From contig NZ_CP085173.1 in NCBI RefSeq assembly GCF_020616555.1, forward strand, positions 5,100,001-5,164,000: a DNA stretch of 64,000 bases. Direction: 5' to 3'. The stretch's first letter is position 1. Every line of letters starts with the position of its first letter. The translations under genes were made by a program, and so were the position numbers. This stretch comes from Streptomyces longhuiensis (lineage in GTDB: Bacteria; Actinomycetota; Actinomycetes; Streptomycetales; Streptomycetaceae). The notes under the pieces are model-generated. The model did no database searches and had not been told where the DNA came from. It was given only the letters and a program-made list of their open reading frames with translations. Shown here in pieces: positions 35,308 through 43,801 of this stretch.

Positions 35308-36588
35308 ATGACCACCGGACCGATCACCGAGGCCACCGCCGCTCCCACCTCCGCCGTCCCCCGCCTGTTCCACAACGGGCTGCTCATCGACGGCAGAGGC
35401 GGCGAGCCGGTGCGGGACGGTGCCGTTCTCGTCGAGGACGGACTCGTCCGGTGGGCGGGGCCCGGTGCCGAGCGGCCCGAACTCCCCGCCGGTACCCGGG
35501 TGACAGACGTCCGGGGCGACGCGATCCTGCCCGGCTTCATCGACTGCCACGTCCACATGGCGGCGCCGGGCGGAGCGCTCGACCACGCCCAACTCGGCGC
35601 GATGCCCAGGTCCCTGCGCACTTTCCTGTCGGCGCCCCGGATGCGGCAGACGCTGTTCGCCGGGGTCACCACGGCGCGCGACCTGGGCGGCGCCGACGCC
35701 GGGCACAGGAAGGCCGTCGACGACGGGCTCCTCGTCGGCCCGCGGCTGCTCGTCGCGATCGCCATGCTCAGCCCCACCGGCGGCCACGGCGACTTCCGCG
35801 CCGGAACCGACGACGGCGTCACCGACCCCACGATGAGCCGCCTCGCGGACGGCGTCGACGACTGCCGGCGCGCGGTGCGCGACCTGCTGCGCAAGGGCGC
35901 CGACTGCATCAAGGTCGCCGCGACCGGCGGCGTGTGGAGCCCCACCGACCAGCCCGACGACGACGGGTTCCTCGAGGACGAGATCCGCACGATCACCGAG
36001 ATCGCCGCGGGCCACCGGGGCAAGCGGGTCGCCGCGCACGCCCAGGGCCGCGGCGGCATCCTCAACGCCGTGCGCGGCGGCGTCGCCAGCGTCGAGCACG
36101 GCTACGAGATCGACGACGAGGCCATCGACCTGATGCTGGAGCGCGGCACGTTCCTCGTGCCGACACTGACCACGGCGAACACCGACCCCGACCCGCTGAA
36201 GGCCGCGAGCTGGGCGTACGCGAAGAAGAAGCACTGGCAGGCCGTCGCGCGCCGGCACATCCCGCACGCCATCGAGCGCGGCGTGCGCGTCGCCATGGGC
36301 ACGGACTGCGGCATCGCGGAGCACGGCACGAACCTGCGTGAGCTGGCGTACCTCGTCGAGTCCGGCATGACGCCGATGGGCGCGATCCTCGCGGGGACGT
36401 CCGAGGCGGCGGAGCTGCTCGGTCTGGCCCACGAGATCGGCACGCTGGAGCCCGGCAAGCGCGCCGACCTCGTCATCGCGCGCGGCAACCCGCTCACCGA
36501 CATCGCCTCCCTCGGCAAGCCCGAGAACGTCCTGCTCGTGGCGAAGGACGGCGTGCCCTACAAGGACACGGACGGCCTCGCGGCCTGA
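35308..36588 (+). CDS. Amidohydrolase (metal-dependent, prolidase/imidazolonepropionase-like)
   Basis: A 426-residue binuclear metal hydrolase of the amidohydrolase superfamily. GFIDCHVHMAAPGG gives the first two His ligands, KGADCIKVAATGG holds the likely carbamylated Lys, RVAAHAQGRGG and SVEHGYEIDDE give the next His residues, and AMGTDCGIAEHG the metal Asp. The C-terminal EPGKRADLVIARGNPL is the usual small beta-domain ending. The closest recognised class acts on Xaa-Pro or N-acylated amino acids. With the amidase and MFS protein it suggests stepwise hydrolysis of an amide or peptide. GGAAGGA precedes the ATG. Confidence 0.9.
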   Translation: MTTGPITEATAAPTSAVPRLFHNGLLIDGRGGEPVRDGAVLVEDGLVRWAGPGAERPELPAGTRVTDVRGDAILPGFIDCHVHMAAPGGALDHAQLGAMPRSLRTFLSAPRMRQTLFAGVTTARDLGGADAGHRKAVDDGLLVGPRLLVAIAMLSPTGGHGDFRAGTDDGVTDPTMSRLADGVDDCRRAVRDLLRKGADCIKVAATGGVWSPTDQPDDDGFLEDEIRTITEIAAGHRGKRVAAHAQGRGGILNAVRGGVASVEHGYEIDDEAIDLMLERGTFLVPTLTTANTDPDPLKAASWAYAKKKHWQAVARRHIPHAIERGVRVAMGTDCGIAEHGTNLRELAYLVESGMTPMGAILAGTSEAAELLGLAHEIGTLEPGKRADLVIARGNPLTDIASLGKPENVLLVAKDGVPYKDTDGLAA

Positions 36589-36603
36589 CCGTCATCCGTC
36601 ACA

Positions 36604-36637
36604 CGAATGGACGCGGCCCACGGGCCGCGTCCATTCG
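36604..36637 (+). terminator. Terminator after the amidohydrolase gene
   Basis: A perfect 15-bp stem (arms 36604-36618 and 36623-36637) with loop CACG, 15 nt after the stop. Confidence 0.83.
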
Positions 36638-36735
36638 CGCGCTGATATCCACGAAGGAGCACATCACCGCACCTGTGGGGGGTTGACCGCCCGGCGCGGC
36701 AGCGCGTACGGGCCCCAGCGAGTGGAGGACCACTC

Positions 36736-37518
36736 ATGCGCCAGCTCACCGACACCACCCCACTCGCCGTGGACTTCACAGGGGGCCTCAACGACGCCTG
36801 GTCGAAGATCGCCCAGTTCGTGCCGAAGCTCGTGGGCTTCGTGATCGTACTGGCCATCGGCTGGTTCCTCTCGAAGCTGATAGCCCGGGTGCTCGACAGA
36901 GTCCTGCGCCGGGTCGGCTCGGAGAGACTCGCCGAGCGCGCCGGCGCGGCCCGCATGCTCGAGGGCTCCAAGTACGACATGACGGCGATCGTCTGCAAGG
37001 TCGTGTACTACGCGCTGCTGCTGATCACCCTGCAGATCGCACTCGGCGTCTTCGGCCCGAACCCCGTCAGCGACATGATCAACGGCATCGTCGCCTGGCT
37101 GCCGCGCGCCATCGTCGCGATCGTCCTGGTCGTCATCGCCATGGCCATCGCCAACGTTGTGCGCGACATCGTCACCAACTCCCTGTCGGCGGTCTCGTAC
37201 GGCAAGACCATCGGCACGATCGTGTGGGCCTGCATCGTCGCGCTCGGTGTGATCGCGGCGCTCGGCCAGGCGGGGATCGCCACGGCGGTCACCCAGCCGG
37301 TCCTGATCGCGGCGCTCGCCGCCGGTGTCGGCGTCATCGTCGTCGGGGTGGGCGGCGGTCTCATCGTCCCGATGCGGCAGCGCTGGGAGCGCATGCTGAA
37401 CAGCGCGGAGCAGGAGACCGCGAGGGCTCGCGGCGGCATCTCCGCCTACCAGGCGGGCCGCGAGGACGCGCTGACGAACCAGCCCGTCCAGGAGCGCGAG
37501 CGCACCGACGACATGTGA
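36736..37518 (+). CDS. Mechanosensitive-channel-like membrane protein (CmpX/TM-helix type)
   Basis: A 260-residue protein. N-terminal amphipathic FTGGLNDAWSKIAQFVPKLVGFVIVLAIGWFLSKLIARVLDRVL is the conserved TM-helix repeat of the MscS-related CmpX group. Further helices: VVYYALLLITLQIALGVFG, RAIVAIVLVVIAMAIANVVRDI, IGTIVWACIVALGVIAALG and VLIAALAAGVGVIVVGVGGGLIVP. It lacks the cytosolic vestibule of full MscS. The C-terminus is charged and ends DALTNQPVQERERTDDM. Likely a small-conductance or osmotic-stress channel. GGAGG precedes the ATG at 36736. Confidence 0.85.
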   Translation: MRQLTDTTPLAVDFTGGLNDAWSKIAQFVPKLVGFVIVLAIGWFLSKLIARVLDRVLRRVGSERLAERAGAARMLEGSKYDMTAIVCKVVYYALLLITLQIALGVFGPNPVSDMINGIVAWLPRAIVAIVLVVIAMAIANVVRDIVTNSLSAVSYGKTIGTIVWACIVALGVIAALGQAGIATAVTQPVLIAALAAGVGVIVVGVGGGLIVPMRQRWERMLNSAEQETARARGGISAYQAGREDALTNQPVQERERTDDM

Positions 37519-37538
37519 CGCGCGCCCGTCAGGCTCCC

Positions 37539-37835
37539 TCATGCGAGATCGTGCCGTCTCACCAGCCAGCTGATGGCGGTGAGGCGGCACACCGCGTAGT
37601 CGTGCCCGACGGGCTCGCGCCAGCCGTTCTCCGCGAGGGCGTCGAGGAATCCGAGCGCGTAGTCCGAGAGGACCTCCCGGTCGGGGGCCTGCGGCTGAAG
37701 CGCGCCCCCGCCCGCCTCCAGCTTGTCCCGCAGCTCGGCGACATGCTGGTCGACGGCGGCCGTGAAGCCGGGCTCGAACGCGAACTCCGCGAAGCGCGGG
37801 GTGTACGAGGTGCTGATGCGGGCCAGGGGAGACAT
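37539..37835 (-). CDS. Small hypothetical protein
   Basis: A 98-residue soluble protein that I do not recognise. Features: ISTSYTPRFAEFAFEPGFTAAVDQHVAELRDKL, a helix LSDYALGFLDALAENGW and the ending VCRLTAISWLVRRHDLA. Third-position GC is high, supporting a real gene. A GTG at 37844 (MERMSPLA) is an alternative start: GTGGAG just ahead of ATG 37835 could be either the codon GTG-GAG or a close ribosome site. It converges with the channel gene, stops 20 nt apart. Confidence 0.65.
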   Translation of the reverse strand: MSPLARISTSYTPRFAEFAFEPGFTAAVDQHVAELRDKLEAGGGALQPQAPDREVLSDYALGFLDALAENGWREPVGHDYAVCRLTAISWLVRRHDLA

Positions 37836-37945
37836 GCGCTCCACCGTAAATGGGGCATAGCGCCTGGAACAGGCCTTTTGTCATGCCATTGGTCACAGGC
37901 GCGGTCATCGGCGGGGGCAGGCGTCGGGCGACGGCCCGCGCGGGC

Positions 37946-38743
37946 TCAGAAGCCGGGCAGCGAGGCCTGTACGGCGGCGGAGCCGTCCGCGCCGTAGCGG
38001 GAGCTGTTCACCGCCCCGCCGACGAGACCGAGCACCAGGAACGCTCCGACCAGCACCTTCGCCCCCGTCCCCAGGAACAGCGGCCGCGTCGCGGACGGGC
38101 CGGCGATGGTGCCGACGACGGCGTCCGGCGCCGACTGGTCGCCGAAGAGCCGCTTCGGGTACGCGGGGGTCAGCAGCAGCACGTACGCGCCGAGCCGCAT
38201 CCGGTAGCGCAGGACCGCCGCCGTCGCCTCGAACAGCGGCAGCGGCATCCGGCCGAGGAGCAGCACGACGAGCCACGCCGGCGCGGAGACGACCCACCAG
38301 CCTGCGGTGGCGACCACCTCGACGAGCGCCGCGGGGATCACCATGAGCAGCCGGAACAGCACGGCCAGCCGGTTGAGGCGCACGGACTGCTGTACGCGCA
38401 TCCGCACCGGGTAACCCATCGGGTCGCCGAACTCGAAGGGCGGATAGCGGCCGGTCAGGAGCATCGCCGAGGCGTTCACGCGGGTGTCGTAGCCGAGGAA
38501 CCCCGCCAGATACCGCTCGACCGGAGCGGGCAGCCGCCCGAGCAGCAGCGCCGCGAACCAGCCGGCGACCACCGCGAGGAGCGTCACCACCGACAGCACG
38601 GCCAGCACGACGAAGTGCGGCAGGAGCAGCAGGAGCCGCACCAGCACGGAGAGCCGGTTCTGCCGCCCCGGCTGCGGGATGTCCAACTCGGGCAGGGCCT
38701 CGGCGCCCGGAATCAGCGGGACCGTGCCGTAGTGGGGTTCCAT
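37946..38743 (-). CDS. DUF4389 domain membrane protein
   Basis: A 265-residue membrane protein with two similar halves, each a hydrophobic hairpin followed by RYRMRLGAY- or GYDTRVNASA-like segments: RLSVLVRLLLLLPHFVVLAVLS, VVTLLAVVAGWFAALLLGRLPAPVERYLAGFLGYDTRV, then NRLAVLFRLLMVIPAALVEVV, APAWLVVLLLGRMPLPLFEATAAVLRY. The PPFEFGDP motif and duplicated layout are DUF4389 hallmarks. A C-terminal helix (GTGAKVLVGAFLVLGLVGGAVN) ends outside or inside; function unknown. Start 38743 (MEPHYGTVPL) avoids a Gly/Pro-rich extension to 38818. Confidence 0.83.
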   Translation of the reverse strand: MEPHYGTVPLIPGAEALPELDIPQPGRQNRLSVLVRLLLLLPHFVVLAVLSVVTLLAVVAGWFAALLLGRLPAPVERYLAGFLGYDTRVNASAMLLTGRYPPFEFGDPMGYPVRMRVQQSVRLNRLAVLFRLLMVIPAALVEVVATAGWWVVSAPAWLVVLLLGRMPLPLFEATAAVLRYRMRLGAYVLLLTPAYPKRLFGDQSAPDAVVGTIAGPSATRPLFLGTGAKVLVGAFLVLGLVGGAVNSSRYGADGSAAVQASLPGF

Positions 38744-38834
38744 GCCGGTAACTCTGCCGACGGGAGAGGCCCCAGGCACCCCGGGTCGTCCGCCCGAGTG
38801 GTCGGCGGCGCCCGGCACGCACGCTCGCGGCGTT

Positions 38835-38875
38835 GCCGGAGAGCCCTGGTAGCTCCGCTACGAGGCCTCTCCGGC
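38835..38875 (-). terminator. Two-tier hairpin in the gap after the acyl-CoA synthetase gene
   Basis: An outer 9-bp stem (38835-38843 with 38867-38875) encloses an inner 5-bp GTAGC/GCTAC stem (38849-38853 with 38857-38861), 90 nt past the synthetase stop and 92 nt before the DUF4389 start. Either a terminator or a small structured repeat. Confidence 0.55.
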
Positions 38876-38964
38876 GCCTTGCGATCGCACGCACCAGCCA
38901 CCGCCGGGGCCGTTTCGTACCGACGGCAGGCATCTACTACGGGGCCCGGCCCCGGCGGGGCGGC

Positions 38965-40500
38965 TCAGCTCACCCCCCGGTCCCGGCCCTCCCAATACGG
39001 CGCCCTCAGCTTGTACTTCTGGAGTTTGCCCGTCGCCGTGCGGGCCAGTTCCTCGCGGAACTCGACCGACGTGGGCGCCTTGAAGCCGGCCAGGTGTTCC
39101 TTGCAGTGGCGGATCAGCTCGTCCTCCGTGACCGTCGAGTCGGGGGACCGGACCACGAGCGCCTTGATCGTCTCGCCCCACTTCTCGTCCGGGACACCGA
39201 TGACGGCGACCTCGGCGACGCCGACGTGACTGAAGAGGGCGTCCTCCACCTCGATGGACGACACGTTCTCGCCGCCGGTGATGATCACGTCCTTCTTGCG
39301 GTCGCTGATCGTCAGATAGCCGTCCTCGTCGACCGTGCCGCCGTCGCCCGTGTGGAACCAGCCGCCCGCGAGGGCCTTCGCGCTCTCCTCGGGCTGCTCC
39401 CAGTAGCCCTCCAGGATCACGTTCGACCGGGCGAGCACCTCGCCCTCCTCGTCGGTGCGCAGCGTCACGCCGAGCGCGGGCGCCCCGGCCCGTACGAGCT
39501 TCTCCGCGCGTGCCGACGCGTCCAGCTCGTCCCACTCGGCGCGGCCGCGGTTCACCGTGAGCAGCGGCGACGTCTCCGTGAGGCCGTAGATCTGGATGAA
39601 CTCCCAGCCGAGTTCGGCCTCGACGCGGGCCACCGTGCGGGTGGGCGGCGGCGCCCCGGCGACGATGATGCGGACCCGGTCGCGCCCCGGGATCACGCCC
39701 TTCCAGGAACGGGCCGCGTCCAGGACGGCGTTGACGACGGCGGGCGCGGCGCACATCACGGTCACGCCGTGCTCGTCGACGCGGCGCAGGATCTCGGCGC
39801 CGTCGACCTTGCGCAGCGCGATCTGGCGCACCCCGAGCGCGGACATGGCGAACGGCATGCCCCAGCCGTTGGCGTGGAACATCGGCAGCGTGTGCAGGTA
39901 GACGTCCCGGTCGGTGACGCCCGCGTGCAGGGCGAAGGTGACGGCGTTGACCCAGATGTTGCGGTGGGTGATCTGGACGCCCTTGGGCCGGGCGGTCGTG
40001 CCGCTCGTGTAGTTGATCGTGGCGGTGGCGTTCTCGTCGGGCGTCCAGGGGCTGGGGTCCGTGCCGAAGCGGTAGAGCTCGGAGTCGGCGGCCGCGCCGA
40101 TGGTGAAGCGGTGCTTGGCGGGCACGTCGGCGAGCCGGTCCGTCAGTTCGGGGTCCACGAGGAGGACGTCCGCGCCCGAGTGGGAGACGACGTAGCTCAC
40201 CTCCTCGGCGGTGAGGCGGAAGTTGACCGGTACGAGGACGCGGCCGTAGCCGCTCACCCCGAAGAACGACGTCAGCAGCCGCGCGCCGTTCGGCGACACG
40301 ACCGCGACGCGCGCGCCCAGCGGCACCCCGAGCGCGTCGAGCCCGGCGGCCTGGGCGCGCGCCAGCTCGGCCACCCGGCGGTACGTGAGGTCCTCCCAGG
40401 GTTCGGCCGGCTGGACCGGCTCGTCGACGACGCCGATCCGGTCCCCGTAGACGGTGGCGGCACGTTCCAGAAAATCAAGGGCCCCGAACGGGACGAACAT
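38965..40500 (-). CDS. Acyl-CoA synthetase (AMP-binding, FadD-like)
   Basis: A 511-residue ANL-superfamily ligase that adenylates a carboxylic acid and transfers it to CoA. Motifs in order: TINYTSGTTARPKGVQITHRN (P-loop-like A3), LPMFHANGWGMPF, IYGLTETSPL (A5), GGWFHTGDGG (A7), ISDRKKDVIITGGENVSSIEVE (A8 hinge) and ARTATGKLQKYKLR with the catalytic Lys (A10). The sequence type suggests medium- or long-chain fatty acids. GGGAGG lies 5 nt before ATG 40500. It is divergent from the SnoaL-like gene with an ATTAC-N7-GTAAT dyad in the gap. Confidence 0.92.
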   Translation of the reverse strand: MFVPFGALDFLERAATVYGDRIGVVDEPVQPAEPWEDLTYRRVAELARAQAAGLDALGVPLGARVAVVSPNGARLLTSFFGVSGYGRVLVPVNFRLTAEEVSYVVSHSGADVLLVDPELTDRLADVPAKHRFTIGAAADSELYRFGTDPSPWTPDENATATINYTSGTTARPKGVQITHRNIWVNAVTFALHAGVTDRDVYLHTLPMFHANGWGMPFAMSALGVRQIALRKVDGAEILRRVDEHGVTVMCAAPAVVNAVLDAARSWKGVIPGRDRVRIIVAGAPPPTRTVARVEAELGWEFIQIYGLTETSPLLTVNRGRAEWDELDASARAEKLVRAGAPALGVTLRTDEEGEVLARSNVILEGYWEQPEESAKALAGGWFHTGDGGTVDEDGYLTISDRKKDVIITGGENVSSIEVEDALFSHVGVAEVAVIGVPDEKWGETIKALVVRSPDSTVTEDELIRHCKEHLAGFKAPTSVEFREELARTATGKLQKYKLRAPYWEGRDRGVS

Positions 40501-40580
40501 CCTGGCCTCCCGAGCACAGACGATGAACAACGGATCAGGTTCTGTCCGACCACAGCATGGGTGAACCGGGCCCGCGTGGC

Positions 40581-40597
40581 ATTACCTCCGGCGTAAT
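40581..40597. promoter_or_regulatory. ATTAC-N7-GTAAT operator dyad
   Basis: Inverted repeat with arms 40581-40585 and 40593-40597 in the 202-nt divergent gap, 81 nt upstream of the acyl-CoA synthetase start and 106 nt upstream of the SnoaL-like start. Regulator unknown. The rest of the gap shows no further element. Confidence 0.5.
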
Positions 40598-40702
40598 CGA
40601 CCCCCGTCCGTCCGCCCGGCAGGCTGAAGGCATCCGGAACCCGGGCGGCGCACTCCTCCCGGGCTCCGGACCCTCATCCGACCTGGCTGGAGGCCGATTC
40701 GT

Positions 40703-41080
40703 ATGTCCGTCATCCCCGTTCACGAAACCGCCGTCGCCCGCTACTTCGAGGCCTGGAACGCCGAGGGCGCCGACGCCCGCGCCGAAGCCGTCGCCGCCGC
40801 GTGGAGCGAGGACGGCAGCTACACCGACCCGCTGGCCGACGTGGCGGGGCACGAGGGCATCGCCGCCGTGATCGCGGCGGCCCGCGAGCAGTTCCCGGGG
40901 TTCGCCTTCCGGCAGACCGGCACCGTCGACGCGCACCACGACATCGCCCGGTTCACGTGGGAGCTGGTGTCCATCGCGGACGGCTCCGCGCCCGTCGCGG
41001 GGTCCGACGTGATCTCGCTGGCCAAGGACGGCCGGATCCGTACGGTGCAGGGGTTCCTGGACCGGATCCCGGCAGCGTGA
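40703..41080 (+). CDS. SnoaL-like / NTF2-fold protein
   Basis: A 125-residue single-domain protein with the SnoaL-like layout: VARYFEAWNAEGADARAEAVAAAWSEDGSYTDPLADVAGHEGIAAVI, an Asp/His-rich core (DAHHDIARFTWELVS), and a C-terminal strand-turn GRIRTVQGFLDRI. Such folds serve as polyketide cyclases, isomerases or small-molecule binders. No catalytic assignment is possible. GGAGG sits 10 nt before the start. It is divergent from the acyl-CoA synthetase gene and converges with the lyase gene, 9 nt apart. Confidence 0.85.
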   Translation: MSVIPVHETAVARYFEAWNAEGADARAEAVAAAWSEDGSYTDPLADVAGHEGIAAVIAAAREQFPGFAFRQTGTVDAHHDIARFTWELVSIADGSAPVAGSDVISLAKDGRIRTVQGFLDRIPAA

Positions 41081-41089
41081 CGACTCCTT

Positions 41090-43669
41090 CTAACGCAGTG
41101 TCACCGTGAGGCTCCGCCCGTACGCGTGGCGGGTGTCCACGTCCAGGTGGGTGCCGCCGTGGACGCGGGTCACCCGCACCTGCGGGTCCGCGGTGACCTT
41201 GCTCAGGGAGCGCCCGTGGAGCAGGACGCTCACGGTGTCGCGCCGCGTCGTCGGGTCCGCGACCGCGACGGTGACCGGGTCGCCGTGGCGCCGCCCGCGC
41301 CGCACGAGCACCGACGCGGGGCCTTCGACGCGCAGGCCCGCGGTCTCGTGGCGGCCGGGCGTGAAGGTGTTGGCGGCGGTCAGGCCGAGGCCCTTGTGGG
41401 TGACGGCCTGGAGGCGCGGTGTGTTGGCGTGGATGGTCAGCGGGCCGTCGTGGCGGGTGTGCGAGCGCAGGGCGGCCTCCGCCGCGTTCGGCACCAACGC
41501 GTAGGCCAGGCAAGCCGGTTCGGCGCCCGCCGCATGGTCGACCGTCACGCCGAGGACCGTGCGGGTCACCGCGGTGTCCGGGTTCGCGGTGCGGACCACG
41601 CGGCGGCTGCGGGTGACCTCGTCGAGGGCGACCCGCACGCGCGGGGTGTCGAGGAAGACGTAGCCGATCGACGTGCCGCGGGTCGAGTTGGCGTAGCGCA
41701 GCCAGTGCAGGTCGCCGGTGCCCGGACCGCTCCACGGGCGGCCGTCGCGGAGCGCTCCGGTGACCGTGGTCAGGTCGTCCGGCGCCGCCGTGCGGGAGTC
41801 GACGGTCGTCGTCACGGCCCGCCCTCCGGCCGCGTCGCCGACATCCGCCGCGAGGACCACGATCTCGTCGTCGAAGAGGAACCACGACTTCGTCGACGTC
41901 GCGTTGCGGTGGACCACGAAGTCGTCGGGCAGGATGCCCTTCTGCTTGTCCCGGTAGGGGACGTCGTCCGACTGCACCATGGCGGCCGCGCCGTACGCGC
42001 CGAGCACGGCGCCGCCCGAGTGCGGACCGGTGCCGCACGGGAAGTAGACGTACGTGTTCTGCGACTCGGACGACGACGTGAAGTTCAGCGGGTGGCCCGG
42101 GTTGTCGTAGTACGGCTTCCCGTAGAGCTCGGGGACGGTGCGGCGCTCCTCGACCGGCGCGGTGACCCCGGCCAGCGCGTACGGCGCGACCGTCGTGAAG
42201 TAGTCGACGCCGTACGCCTGCGTCTGGTCCTGGCCGGACAGGTACAGGTAGTACGCGCCGTCGCCCTGGAACCACGGCACGAGGTTCTCGCCGCTCATGT
42301 ACTCGTACTTGCTGATGCGGCTCGAACTGCGGGCGAGCGCGAAGGCGTAACCCGGCCTGCGGTGCACGGTCCGGTCCATGGCGTTGAACGCGACCGTGCG
42401 GGACGCGGGGTTGAGGTCCTCGGCGGGGACGGACGCGTCGCCGGTGATGTCGGCGTAGCGCGTGATGCTCACGGGGGAGACGAACGAGGACGGGTCGAGG
42501 GCGGCGCGCGAGGTGGCCCGGATGTGTTTGACGTAGCCCTTGAGGGCGGTGGCGTCGGCGGTGTCCTCGGCGAGTGACGCCAGATCCACGACCGCCTCGA
42601 CGACGATCGCGACGTCGGTGTAGCCGGAGTCGGGCCGGGACACCGCCCGGCCCTTGACGATCTCCATCATCCAGCCCTCGAAGATGAGCGGCGCGAAGCC
42701 GTTCCGCACCCAGCCCACCACGGTCGGCACCAGCTCCCCGCCGTGCGCGAAGCCCGTGCCGTCGAGGATCTTGAGGGTCTGCACGACCCGCGTGAGCAGG
42801 CCCTTCCCGTACGAGCCGGTGTAGGCGACGGACGCGTGCTGGATGAAGGAGCCGTCGGCGTAATAGCCGTCGGTGACCCCGTGGTCCAGGGCGTACGGGT
42901 CGATCGTCGCGAAGACGGTGAGCTGGTCGGTGAGGGCCTTGCGGATGCGGGCCTCGCCGTCGGGGGCGCCGCCGCCGTCCCCGACGAGGAGCGCGCCCTG
43001 GAGGATGCGGTTCGTGGTGATGTCGGCGAGGTTGGCGCCCGTGTGGAAGCGGGAGTCGAGGTTCACATCGCCGTCGGTGCCGTTGCGCAGGTACGCGTCC
43101 ATCGAGGCGACGTAGGTGCGCAGGAGGTCCGGGCGGTAGGCCTTCACCTCGTCGGCGAGGAGGACGAGGGTCTTGCTGATGAACTGGGGCAGGCCGATCT
43201 CCCAGTAGAACCAGTTGCCGTAGTAGCCCTTGGACTGGTCGCCGTAGTAGCGCTCGTGCAGCCACGCGAGGCCGTCGATGACGCGGCGCTGCACCACCGC
43301 GTCGCCGTACAGGTCGGGGGCCGCGCCCGGCGCGCGCGTCGCCAGGGCGATCTCGTACAGCTGCTTGTACGCCGTGTTGAGCCTGCCCTCGTCGGTGCCG
43401 AGGACGAGCCCGGCGAAGAGTTCGCCGGGGCCCGCCGCGTCCATCGACTTCAGGTTCGCGCGGGCGGCCTTGGCGATCGCGGCGCGCTTGGCGGTCGTCT
43501 CCGCACGGGAGTTGGAGGCTTCGGTCCCCGCGAAGACGCCCACGGTGTTGGCGAGGAGCCGCGCGCTGTCCGCGGCCGCGTCGGCGGCGGTCGCCCGTCC
43601 GGTGGGGATCACCGTCAGGAGACCGGCGGCTGACAGGGCGGACAGCAGGCGTCTGCGGGTGATCTCCAT
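41090..43669 (-). CDS. Polysaccharide lyase family 8 (hyaluronate/chondroitin/xanthan lyase type), Tat-exported
   Basis: An 859-residue secreted lyase. Tat motif TRRRLLSALSAAG at residues 4-16, cleavage probably after ATA. An alpha/alpha toroid covers about 35-390 and includes GNWFYWEIGLPQFISKTLVLL. The likely catalytic set is Asn213 (FHTGANLADITTNR), His278 and Tyr287 (ADGSFIQHASVAYTGSYG); His and Tyr are nine apart as in known PL8 enzymes. A beta-sandwich C-terminal part follows. It cleaves uronic-acid polysaccharides by beta-elimination; which one is not readable. Monocistronic, facing the SnoaL-like gene. Confidence 0.92.
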   Translation of the reverse strand: MEITRRRLLSALSAAGLLTVIPTGRATAADAAADSARLLANTVGVFAGTEASNSRAETTAKRAAIAKAARANLKSMDAAGPGELFAGLVLGTDEGRLNTAYKQLYEIALATRAPGAAPDLYGDAVVQRRVIDGLAWLHERYYGDQSKGYYGNWFYWEIGLPQFISKTLVLLADEVKAYRPDLLRTYVASMDAYLRNGTDGDVNLDSRFHTGANLADITTNRILQGALLVGDGGGAPDGEARIRKALTDQLTVFATIDPYALDHGVTDGYYADGSFIQHASVAYTGSYGKGLLTRVVQTLKILDGTGFAHGGELVPTVVGWVRNGFAPLIFEGWMMEIVKGRAVSRPDSGYTDVAIVVEAVVDLASLAEDTADATALKGYVKHIRATSRAALDPSSFVSPVSITRYADITGDASVPAEDLNPASRTVAFNAMDRTVHRRPGYAFALARSSSRISKYEYMSGENLVPWFQGDGAYYLYLSGQDQTQAYGVDYFTTVAPYALAGVTAPVEERRTVPELYGKPYYDNPGHPLNFTSSSESQNTYVYFPCGTGPHSGGAVLGAYGAAAMVQSDDVPYRDKQKGILPDDFVVHRNATSTKSWFLFDDEIVVLAADVGDAAGGRAVTTTVDSRTAAPDDLTTVTGALRDGRPWSGPGTGDLHWLRYANSTRGTSIGYVFLDTPRVRVALDEVTRSRRVVRTANPDTAVTRTVLGVTVDHAAGAEPACLAYALVPNAAEAALRSHTRHDGPLTIHANTPRLQAVTHKGLGLTAANTFTPGRHETAGLRVEGPASVLVRRGRRHGDPVTVAVADPTTRRDTVSVLLHGRSLSKVTADPQVRVTRVHGGTHLDVDTRHAYGRSLTVTLR

Positions 43670-43801
43670 GGCTTCCTCCGCCGGTGAGGGGGCGTGCTGG
43701 CGCGCGGAGTCAAGCAGATGGGCCCGAGGGCGACAAGAGGTCCACGGGCCCGGAGGGGAAAGCGCGTACTGGCCCGGCTTGAACGGGTCCCGGCGCGGCG
43801 G

